64,000 nt of DNA, taken from NCBI GenBank assembly GCA_027490725.1, contig JAIXXN010000064.1, forward strand, positions 1 through 64,000. Reading direction: 5' to 3'. The stretch comes from Oxalobacteraceae bacterium. Lineage in GTDB: Bacteria; Pseudomonadota; Gammaproteobacteria; Burkholderiales; Burkholderiaceae_D. Both the position numbers and the translations under genes were made by a program. The notes beneath the pieces were generated by a model. That model did no database searches. It was not told the origin of the DNA and worked only from the letters and a program-made list of their open reading frames with translations. Every line of letters starts with the position of its first letter. Positions within the stretch are counted from its first letter, which is position 1. Positions 17,324 to 24,267 of the stretch are shown piece by piece.

Positions 17324-18252
17324 CGGATGCCCCAGGCGAAAGGATCGCTAGGATCCAGAATCAGACGGGCTTCGGCATTCACCCAGGCGCGCCCGCGGAT
17401 GCTCGGAATCAGTTGTGTACCACGATAGCTGTAGCGCGCTTCGAACACGCTGCCGATGACGCTTTCCTGTTTCCAGAGGGCGCCTTCGGCCAGTTTGCCG
17501 TCGGCCGCCAGACAGGCCAGTTTGGCGCTGGTGCCGGTGCCGCATGGTGAGCGGTCATAGGCTTTGCCGGGGCAGAGTACGAAGCTCTGGCTATCGGCAC
17601 CGGTACGGGATGGCGCAAACAGTTCGATATGGTCGATCAGACCGCCGTTATCGCCGCGGATGCCCTGCTGCTCCAGTGCGGCGCTGATGGCGACGGAAAA
17701 TTCGGTCAGCGCAGCGATATTCCCGGGATTGATCTCTACGCCGTGTTCGGCCACCAGGAAGAACCAGTTACCACCCCAAGCGATATCGCCGCTGACGGCG
17801 CCGTAGCCCGGCACCTGCACGGTTAGCTTGGCTTGACTGCGGTAGGACGCCACGTTATCGACCGTCACACTGCCGTCGGCATGCAGTTCCGCTTCCACCA
17901 CGCCCACCGGTGTATCGATGCGGTGCCGGCCGACGACTATGCGTCCCAGGTATGCCAGCGAGGCCACCAGACCGATGGTGCCATGGCCGCACATGCCGAG
18001 GTAGCCGACGTTGTTGAAGAAAATGACGCCCGCAGCACAATCGGGGGCGTGAGGCTGGCACAGCAGGGCGCCGACCAGCACGTCCGAACCGCGCGGCTCG
18101 CACACCACCGCCGTGCGGAACGCATCATGCTCCTGCTGTAACTGCGCAAGCCGCTGATTCAGCGGGCCGCTGCCCAGTTCCGGGCCGCCATCCAGCACCA
18201 GACGGGTAGGTTCGCCGCCGGTGTGGGAATCGATGATCGAGATGGTTTTCAT
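17320..18252 (-). CDS. lhpA: 4-hydroxyproline 2-epimerase
   Basis: 310-residue cofactor-independent epimerase of the proline racemase family. It converts trans-4-hydroxy-L-proline to cis-4-hydroxy-D-proline. The two catalytic cysteines are visible: Cys88 in GMCGHGTIG and Cys237 in DRSPCGTGTSAK. A Cys at both positions separates epimerases of this type from trans-3-hydroxyproline dehydratases, where the first is Thr. It is the first gene of the operon, divergent from an AraC-family regulator. Confidence 0.93.
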   Translation of the reverse strand: MKTISIIDSHTGGEPTRLVLDGGPELGSGPLNQRLAQLQQEHDAFRTAVVCEPRGSDVLVGALLCQPHAPDCAAGVIFFNNVGYLGMCGHGTIGLVASLAYLGRIVVGRHRIDTPVGVVEAELHADGSVTVDNVASYRSQAKLTVQVPGYGAVSGDIAWGGNWFFLVAEHGVEINPGNIAALTEFSVAISAALEQQGIRGDNGGLIDHIELFAPSRTGADSQSFVLCPGKAYDRSPCGTGTSAKLACLAADGKLAEGALWKQESVIGSVFEARYSYRGTQLIPSIRGRAWVNAEARLILDPSDPFAWGIR

Positions 18253-18320
18253 GCCCCCATCTTAGGCCGCTCCGCTTTGGCTGTCTTGCATCGTCTGCGC
18301 ATGATGGATGACGAAATCTG

Positions 18321-18330
18321 CACAATTGTG
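18321..18330. promoter_or_regulatory. Palindrome CACAATTGTG in divergent promoter region
   Basis: Perfect 10-bp palindrome halfway between the epimerase start (18252) and the AraC-type regulator start (18376). It is a plausible regulator-binding site or part of one; short palindromes also occur by chance. Confidence 0.35.
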
Positions 18331-18375
18331 AAAAAGTTCGCGACACGCCGCAGGCGGGCTGGCAGAATCCCCACT

Positions 18376-19134
18376 ATGCACAAAACACTTCCAGACGAGG
18401 TGGCGCGCCGTGCGCTGGGCGCCGCCATCGCCGACCCTTTTTTCAGCGTGGCGCTGTTCGATGCACTGCCCGATGTGGTGTTCTTCGTCAAGGATGAACA
18501 GTGCCGTTATGTGGTGGTGAATCAGACGCTGGCGCAGCGCTGCGGCCAGCGTCATAAGGCGGCGCTGATCGGGCGCACGCCGGCCGAAGTGTTTGCCCAT
18601 CCGTTCGGCCAGTCGTATCTGGCGCAGGACATGGCGGTGCTGGCCGGCGCTAGCGAAATCGAAGAACAGCTGGAGCTGCACCTGTATCCGAACCGCGATC
18701 CCGGCTGGTGTCTGACCCGCAAGAAAGCCTTGCGCGATGCGCAGGGCCGCATCGTCGGCCTGACCGGCATCTCGCGCGATCTGGCCATGGCGGACAAGAA
18801 AAATCCCGCGTATCGCAAGGTGGCGGCAGCGGTCAGTCTGATTCATGCTGAATATGGCCGGGCCCTGCCGCTGGCCGAGCTGGCCGCGATTGCGCACATG
18901 TCGGTGGCGCAGATCGAACGCTACTTCCTGCGCATCTTCCACCTGACGCCGCGCCAGATGATTATCCAGACGCGGGTTGACGCGGCCTCGCGTCTGCTGC
19001 AGGGGGCCAGCAGCGTGGCCGACATCGCGCAGGCCTGCGGCTATGGCGACCATTCGGCCTTCACGCGCCAGTTCAAAGCCACCACCGGCGTCACGCCGAG
19101 CCAGTACCGCCAGCTGGCGCTAGGTAGAGCCTGA
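18376..19134 (+). CDS. PAS-AraC family transcriptional regulator of the hydroxyproline operon
   Basis: 252 residues. Residues about 25-140 form a PAS domain (LFDALPDVVFFVKDEQCRYV, then DPGWCLTRKKALRDAQGRIV and LTGISRDL). The C-terminal 100 residues are an AraC-type double HTH ending DHSAFTRQFKATTGVTPSQY. It is divergent from lhpA and likely an activator responding to hydroxyproline or a metabolite. The ATG at 18376 is used; longer frames run through the promoter of lhpA. Its last 15 bp overlap the end of the convergent alkB-like gene. Confidence 0.85.
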   Translation: MHKTLPDEVARRALGAAIADPFFSVALFDALPDVVFFVKDEQCRYVVVNQTLAQRCGQRHKAALIGRTPAEVFAHPFGQSYLAQDMAVLAGASEIEEQLELHLYPNRDPGWCLTRKKALRDAQGRIVGLTGISRDLAMADKKNPAYRKVAAAVSLIHAEYGRALPLAELAAIAHMSVAQIERYFLRIFHLTPRQMIIQTRVDAASRLLQGASSVADIAQACGYGDHSAFTRQFKATTGVTPSQYRQLALGRA

Positions 19135-20223
19135 ACTACTGGCAGCAGTATGTGGCAGGGCTGGCTGGGCCGCTGCCAACTGGCGCTCTTCCTCGCTGGC
19201 ATAGTCGCGATCCCAGGCCAGCACCTTGGGTGTCATCAGCGCATGCCAGAGTGGCGGCAGCAGCGCTACCAGCAGGGTCGACAGATAGCCGCTGATCATC
19301 ATCGGCGCATCCGGATACGGTTGCAAGTCGTGATACACCACACTGGCGCGCGCATGGTGGTGCGAATGGCGGGTTAGATTGAACATGGTCCAGGAACTCA
19401 GGCGCTTATTGGTATTCCATGAGTGATGCGGCTGCACCGGCCGGGCCGGATTGCGTACCAGTCCATAGTGTTCCATGTAGTTGACCACTTCCAGCAGCGC
19501 CTTGCCGAACAGCGCGCAGACCGAGAAATACAGCGCCGCCGGCAGCCCGCCATACCAGCCGGCAGCTGCCACCAGTGCAGCGCTCATCAGATAACCGCGT
19601 AGCAGCAGATTGTGATGGCTGAACTGGCGCTGGCCGCGCCGCTCGAGACGTTTGCGTTCCAGTCGCCACGCACTGCGATTGCCTTTCACGGTGGAGCAGA
19701 GAATATGCCAGTACACATTGCGCCCGCGTGGCGCCGTGGCCGGATCGGCACTGGTCGAGACATAGCGGTGGTGGCCATACACATGCTCGATGGCGAAGCT
19801 GACGTCAAAGCTGAACGCCAGCAGCCAGCGGCCGATCTCCAGCGACACCGCTTCGCTGGTGCGGTGGATCAGTTCATGGGCGGTGATGGTGCCGATCAGA
19901 CCGATCATCAGGCCGGTCAGCACCACTGCCGAAACCAGTTGCGGCGTACTGGCGTAACGGCCCGCACTGAAACTGGCGACCGATGCGCCGACAATCAGCA
20001 TCAGTAGCGGTAACGCCAGCCATAGCTGGCCGGTGAGGATGGCACGGTGCTGTAATTTTGGTGTTGTGAGGTCGTCGCCGCCCAGCAGGTCGCCGACGAT
20101 GTAGAACAGCAGTACGCCCACCAGCGTGGCGCAAACGGTGCTGCCACCGCTGTACAGGGCGGCAGCGGCGCACAGACCGATCACGTGAAACAGGAAGAAT
20201 TTCAGGTAGTGCAGCGCATTCAT
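19120..20223 (-). CDS. alkB: Alkane 1-monooxygenase-like integral-membrane diiron enzyme
   Basis: 367 residues, multi-spanning, of the membrane fatty-acid desaturase/hydroxylase superfamily. All AlkB histidine boxes are present: HELIH, EHVYGHHRY, NYMEHYGL and LTRHSHHHA. That supports terminal hydroxylation of alkanes or related alkyl compounds at the inner membrane. Electrons would normally come from rubredoxin and rubredoxin reductase, neither of which is encoded nearby. It is divergent from an AraC-family gene that is the likely regulator. A xylene-monooxygenase-like substrate range cannot be excluded. Confidence 0.88.
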   Translation of the reverse strand: MNALHYLKFFLFHVIGLCAAAALYSGGSTVCATLVGVLLFYIVGDLLGGDDLTTPKLQHRAILTGQLWLALPLLMLIVGASVASFSAGRYASTPQLVSAVVLTGLMIGLIGTITAHELIHRTSEAVSLEIGRWLLAFSFDVSFAIEHVYGHHRYVSTSADPATAPRGRNVYWHILCSTVKGNRSAWRLERKRLERRGQRQFSHHNLLLRGYLMSAALVAAAGWYGGLPAALYFSVCALFGKALLEVVNYMEHYGLVRNPARPVQPHHSWNTNKRLSSWTMFNLTRHSHHHARASVVYHDLQPYPDAPMMISGYLSTLLVALLPPLWHALMTPKVLAWDRDYASEEERQLAAAQPALPHTAASSSGST

Positions 20224-20287
20224 AGGGTCTCCTTGTTGTTATAAGGTCCATTGTAGGCAGCGCCTTGCTGCCATAGCGAGGGCCGTA

Positions 20288-20331
20288 ATTGACAGGGATG
20301 GGTTAATTATTGACAATCGAACTCCCTGTCA
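20288..20331. promoter_or_regulatory. Candidate AraC-type operator between alkB and its regulator
   Basis: Direct repeats ATTGACA at 20288-20294 and 20309-20315 have a 21-bp period, two helical turns. They overlap a perfect inverted repeat TGACAGGGA (20290-20298) / TCCCTGTCA (20323-20331). Both fit binding by a dimeric AraC-family protein. Confidence 0.5.
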
Positions 20332-20359
20332 GCCCGGATGCCTCGCGCGTCGTCACCGT

Positions 20360-21379
20360 ATGCCTCAGCACGACCCCCCATTAGCCAGTAGCTACCTGCG
20401 CCAGATTGCCGAACAAGTCGCCAGCATGGGCGGCGACGTCGATGCGTGGCTGGCGCGTAGCGGACTGCGTGCCGCACAGCTGGAAGATGCCCGCCTGTCC
20501 CTGTCGTTTGCGCTGTTCCGTCAGTTGGTGCTGGATGCGCTGGCGCTGACCCAGGAACCGGCGCTGGGGCTGCTGATCGGTGAACGGATGCGCGCCCACA
20601 CCCACGGCATACTCGGCTATGCCGCCATGCATAGCGCCACCTTGCGGCAGGCACTCGAGGTACTGGAGCGTTACTTCATGCTGCGTACCAGTATGGTGGG
20701 CATCGCCATCGAAGTGCAGGGTGCGACTTTGCGGGTAAGTCTGTATGAGCGCGTGCCGCTGGGCGACATCGCGCGCCCCGTGCTGGAAGGGGTGCTGCTG
20801 GCATTTAAAAATGTTCTGGATTTCATTGCGCGTGACAGTGCGCCATGCCAGCTGGTGGCGTTTCAGTGCGCACCCTCCGATGTCGGGCTGGCACAGAGTC
20901 TGTTCCAGTGTGAAGTGCGTTATGCGCAGGACTGGAGCGGGATGTTGCTGCCGGCGGCAGCGCTGGATCTGCCCTTGAAGATGGGCGACCCGGCCAGTTT
21001 CGAACAGGCGCTGCAACTGTGTCAGCGCGAACTGGAGAAGCTGGTGACGCCATATTCCACGGCAGCGCGGGTGCGCCGCCTGATGCTGGAACAGCGCACC
21101 GCGTTTCCCTCACTGGCGCTGACGGCACGCTTGCTGCATGTGACCCCGCGCACGCTGCATCGGCGCCTGCTGGCCGAACACAGCTCCTATCAGCAGATAC
21201 TCGACGAGGTGCGGCGCATGCTGGCCTGCGAATACCTGCGCGTGGGGCAATTGAGTGTGCAGGAAATCAGTTATGCGCTGGGCTACACCGACATTGCCAA
21301 TTTCCGGCGCGCCTTCAAGCGCTGGGAGGGCGTGCCGCCTTCCGCGTGGCTGACTGCTAAAAGAGCGCTGAAAGACTGA
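20360..21379 (+). CDS. AraC family transcriptional regulator (arabinose-binding-like N-terminus)
   Basis: 339 residues. The N-terminal about 210 residues match the Arabinose_bd/OruR-type sensory domain (LGLLIGERMRAHTHGILGYA, then LRQALEVLERYF). The C-terminal HTH_18 region carries LLHVTPRTLHRRLLAEHSSY and YALGYTDIANFRRAFKRWEG. It is divergently transcribed from the alkB-like gene across a 136-bp region, so it most likely controls that gene in response to an alkyl substrate. It ends 7 bp from the convergent M14 peptidase. Confidence 0.86.
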   Translation: MPQHDPPLASSYLRQIAEQVASMGGDVDAWLARSGLRAAQLEDARLSLSFALFRQLVLDALALTQEPALGLLIGERMRAHTHGILGYAAMHSATLRQALEVLERYFMLRTSMVGIAIEVQGATLRVSLYERVPLGDIARPVLEGVLLAFKNVLDFIARDSAPCQLVAFQCAPSDVGLAQSLFQCEVRYAQDWSGMLLPAAALDLPLKMGDPASFEQALQLCQRELEKLVTPYSTAARVRRLMLEQRTAFPSLALTARLLHVTPRTLHRRLLAEHSSYQQILDEVRRMLACEYLRVGQLSVQEISYALGYTDIANFRRAFKRWEGVPPSAWLTAKRALKD

Positions 21380-21386
21380 TGGAAGA

Positions 21387-22349
21387 CTAGCGGGCGCTGT
21401 CGCTGCCGGTGGCCGGCGTCATGGCGACCTGGTGACCGGCCGGGATATTCTGCTCGATCCAGGTCAGCATATCCTGCCAGATGCGACGCATTTCGGCCGG
21501 CTCCGGCAAGCGCCCGGCGCTGGGCAATTCGATGGTCAGTACCGGCACATTGCTGCCACTGTAGGCGCCTAGCGAACCCGGATACACGCCGATTGGCGCT
21601 AGCCGCAAGGCGCCGAAACGCACCGGTGGCTGTACCGGACCGTCGAAATCGAGCACGCCGAACGGGGCATGTACAGAAATGATCAGCTGCGGTTTGAAGC
21701 GTTTGATTTCTTCACTGAGCCAGCGGCTTTCCGGTTCGGACAAAGGGCTGGAGCCGGGGAAGCGGCGTGGGTCGCGACCGGTTTTGCTGACCCAGTAGCG
21801 CTGCGCTTCGACATTCCAGCGCGGCGTGGGGAAATTGCGATTCAGGTCGACGCCATTGGCGTTGACGCGGCGCGGTTTGGGCGCCAGCATGCCGTCCGGA
21901 TTGAGCACCGGCACAATATTCCAGTGCAGCGCACTGCTGGCCGATGGCGGCAGCCACTGCATCCACTGGAACACTGCCGAGGAAGCACTCAGTTCATCAC
22001 CGTGGATCCCGCCGATTAGCAGCACCCGTACCGCCTCCTTGCTGCCGCTAGGCACCTGCTGGCGCGTCAGGATCGGAAAACCTTGTCGCGAACGGGCGCC
22101 TGACTGCACCAGTTGACTGCTCTGGCACATGGCCGGACTGACACGCGGCAGGCGCGCGCTCAGGCGTGCGCATGGCGTGCGGGCAGCGGCCGGCGCGCTA
22201 GCGGGTGCCGTTTTATGCGGCTGAGTGTGAGCATGGGATTGCGCATGCGCCGTAGCATGGGACGGAGACGCCAGCGCGACAGCGCTGCATACGGAACTGG
22301 TGAACGTTATGGTGAACGTTAGTAAGGCGAGAAAATTAGGTGGTCGCAT
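21387..22349 (-). CDS. M14-family zinc carboxypeptidase (murein-peptide amidase-like), exported
   Basis: 320 residues with a predicted N-terminal signal peptide (MRPPNFLALLTFTITFTSS region) and then a His-rich linker. The peptidase domain shows the zinc ligands in GGIHGDE (His and Glu) and in SVHAPFG, together with VLNPDGM, NGVDLNRNFP and a C-terminal ELPSAG with the catalytic Glu. This is closest to the MpaA/DUF2817-like branch that trims peptidoglycan peptides, here in the periplasm. An ATG further upstream (22382) is possible, but the 22349 start gives a clean signal peptide. Confidence 0.82.
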   Translation of the reverse strand: MRPPNFLALLTFTITFTSSVCSAVALASPSHATAHAQSHAHTQPHKTAPASAPAAARTPCARLSARLPRVSPAMCQSSQLVQSGARSRQGFPILTRQQVPSGSKEAVRVLLIGGIHGDELSASSAVFQWMQWLPPSASSALHWNIVPVLNPDGMLAPKPRRVNANGVDLNRNFPTPRWNVEAQRYWVSKTGRDPRRFPGSSPLSEPESRWLSEEIKRFKPQLIISVHAPFGVLDFDGPVQPPVRFGALRLAPIGVYPGSLGAYSGSNVPVLTIELPSAGRLPEPAEMRRIWQDMLTWIEQNIPAGHQVAMTPATGSDSAR

Positions 22350-22439
22350 TGATTCGCTGGAGAGTGCCGGAGTATTCAGCATCCGGCAAACATTATAGCT
22401 GAATTCTCCGCTCACCCGCCCTTCGCGTGGTGGGCGGAT

Positions 22440-23399
22440 TCAGACGGTCTGGGTCTGGAATTTTTTGCGGTAAGACGCCGGTTGCATGCCAACCCGCTGC
22501 TGGAACAGGCGTCGGAATGAATTGCTGTCCTCGTAGCCGACCTTGAAGGTGATGCTGTCGAGGTTCATGCGGGTCGATTCCAGCAAGTGCTTGGCGCGTT
22601 CCAGTCGCAGCGTCTGCAGATAGGCCAGCGGCGTGGTGTGGGTGGCTTCCTTGAAGCGACGTACGAAATTGCGCGCACTGAAACCGAAGCGCTGCGCCAG
22701 TTCATCGATCGCCAGCGGCTGATCGAAATGCTGTTCGAGCCAGTTCTGCACGCGCAGAATCTCGGCATCGCCATGGCTCTTGGGCATGTTCCACATCACA
22801 TACACGGATTGCTCGGTGGGCGCGCTATCGATCAGCAGATAGCGGCTGCATTTCTGCGCCAGTTCCAGCGAGCCGTAGCAGCGGATCAGGTGCAGCAGCA
22901 AGTGTGCCGAGGCGCCGGCACCGCCACTGGTCAGCAGGCGCCGGTCTTCGCACAGCACATCGCGTTCGGCCATCTGTATCGCCGGATAGCGGCGCCTGAA
23001 TAGATCGGCCAGTGCCCAGTGGGTCGTGGCGCGCCCGCCATCAAGCAGCCCCGTTTCGGCCAGCATGAAGGCGCCGGTACACATCGCCGCTAGCACCGTG
23101 CCTTGCTGGTGTCGCGCCCGCAGCCAGTCGCTGTAGCGGCCAAAACCGGGCAGAGCGTCGCGCAGGGTGAACAGAAAGCCGGGGATCAGCACCAGATCGG
23201 TGTCAACGATGTCGGCCAGTGCGTGGTGTGCCTGCAGGGTCTGGCCACTCAGCGTCGTTATCGGAGCACCATCGAGCGAGGCCGTGACGATCTGGAAAAT
23301 GGGCTGGCCCGAGAACAGATTGGCGGCGGTGAGCAGTTCCAGCGCCATGGTGGCACTGGCAGCGGAACATTGTTCGGACAGCAGGAGAGTCAGGTGCAT
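22440..23399 (-). CDS. GlxA-type transcriptional regulator (DJ-1/PfpI + AraC HTH)
   Basis: 319 residues. Residues 1-180 form a class I glutamine-amidotransferase-like domain (DLVLIPGFLF, then VLAAMCTGAFMLAETGLLDG, with the nucleophile-elbow Cys in AAMCTGAF). Residues about 215-315 are an AraC HTH pair (DELAQRFGFSARNFVRRFKEA and GYEDSNSFRRLFQQRVGM). Relatives control amino-acid, betaine or stress genes. It is divergent from the thioesterase-like gene (94 bp apart), which may be its target. Confidence 0.87.
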   Translation of the reverse strand: MHLTLLLSEQCSAASATMALELLTAANLFSGQPIFQIVTASLDGAPITTLSGQTLQAHHALADIVDTDLVLIPGFLFTLRDALPGFGRYSDWLRARHQQGTVLAAMCTGAFMLAETGLLDGGRATTHWALADLFRRRYPAIQMAERDVLCEDRRLLTSGGAGASAHLLLHLIRCYGSLELAQKCSRYLLIDSAPTEQSVYVMWNMPKSHGDAEILRVQNWLEQHFDQPLAIDELAQRFGFSARNFVRRFKEATHTTPLAYLQTLRLERAKHLLESTRMNLDSITFKVGYEDSNSFRRLFQQRVGMQPASYRKKFQTQTV

Positions 23400-23493
23400 G
23401 GCAGAAGTCGCATGAAATAAGTCATTTCTGCACCTACCTTAGCAGAAACGTCTGGCCTATAGTGGTGACCTTCCTCTACTACCCGCTGAATTT

Positions 23494-24051
23494 ATGAATC
23501 TCTGGTTTCGTTTGCTGATGTTGTTGTTGCGCCGTCCCTGGCGCCACGCCGCCGATCCGTTTGCCACCACGGTGGTGCCGATGCGGGTCTGGCCGCTGGA
23601 TCTGGATCTGAACCGGCATGTCACGAATGGCCGCTATTTCACCATGGCCGATGTGGGGCGCATGGATTATGTGCTCAAGACGGGGGCCTTCCGTACTGCC
23701 CTGCGCCATAAGGCCGTGCCGATTGTGGGCGATGTGTGGGGCAAATTCCGGCGCGAACTGAAGCTGTTCCAGCGCTTTGAAATCCATACCCGTATGCTGG
23801 GCTGGGATGATAAGTGGAGCTTTATCGAGCACCGCTTTGTCAGCAAGGGACGGGTGATCGGGGTGGTCATCATGCGCGGGGTGTTCCGTTCGGCGCGCGG
23901 CACGGTGCCACCGATCGAGATCGTGCGCGATCTCGGTGTGCCGGAACAGTCGCCAGCGCTGCCGGAATGGCTGATGCGCTGGTCGGATAGCTGTGACGGC
24001 ATGAGCGTACAACTGCGCGAGGAAGAAGCGGCAGCGCAGCTGGCCGACTGA
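23494..24051 (+). CDS. Hotdog-fold thioesterase family protein
   Basis: 185 residues with a single hotdog domain. DLDLNRHVTNGRYFTMADVGR resembles the D-x-N-x-H-x-N-N-x-x-Y signature of 4-hydroxybenzoyl-CoA thioesterase-like proteins, and KFRRELKLFQRFEIHTRMLG is the second conserved strand. It probably hydrolyses an acyl-CoA in the cytoplasm; the hydrophobic N-terminus (LWFRLLMLLLRRPW) suggests membrane association, as in THEM6-like proteins. The substrate is unknown. Confidence 0.82.
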   Translation: MNLWFRLLMLLLRRPWRHAADPFATTVVPMRVWPLDLDLNRHVTNGRYFTMADVGRMDYVLKTGAFRTALRHKAVPIVGDVWGKFRRELKLFQRFEIHTRMLGWDDKWSFIEHRFVSKGRVIGVVIMRGVFRSARGTVPPIEIVRDLGVPEQSPALPEWLMRWSDSCDGMSVQLREEEAAAQLAD

Positions 24052-24061
24052 CGCCGGCCAG

Positions 24062-24202
24062 TCAGGCCTTCAGCATGCCGCGACCAGCCCGGTTTCCATG
24101 ACGCGAAGATTGCCCGTATGGTGAGCAGCGCCTGGCAAGCCCGGACAGCGCTTCGCGCGGGCGCAGTTGCAGTGCAGGCTGGAAGACTTCGATGTGAGAC
24201 AT
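24062..24202 (-). CDS. Possible small protein or broken gene
   Basis: A 46-codon reading frame preceded by a strong Shine-Dalgarno AGGAG 6 nt before the ATG. It starts MSHIEVFQPALQLRPREALS. It lies 66 bp downstream of the copper receptor on the same strand, behind a GC-rich hairpin. After about residue 21 the composition looks arbitrary, and a +1 frame reads LPGAAHHTGNLRVMETG. This faintly resembles the start of DUF2917-type small proteins, so a frameshifted remnant is possible. No firm assignment. Confidence 0.25.
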   Translation of the reverse strand: MSHIEVFQPALQLRPREALSGLARRCSPYGQSSRHGNRAGRGMLKA

Positions 24203-24216
24203 AAGTTCTCCTGTAA

Positions 24217-24238
24217 GCCGCCGCCCTGGCGGGGCGGC
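24217..24238 (-). terminator. GC-rich hairpin after copper receptor
   Basis: Stem GCCGCC / GGCGGC with additional inner G-C pairing, about 30 bp past the receptor stop. No T-run; a weak terminator or attenuator before the small reading frame. Confidence 0.4.
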
Positions 24239-24267
24239 AGTAAAACACAGCGGGGAAAGTGCGTCGC

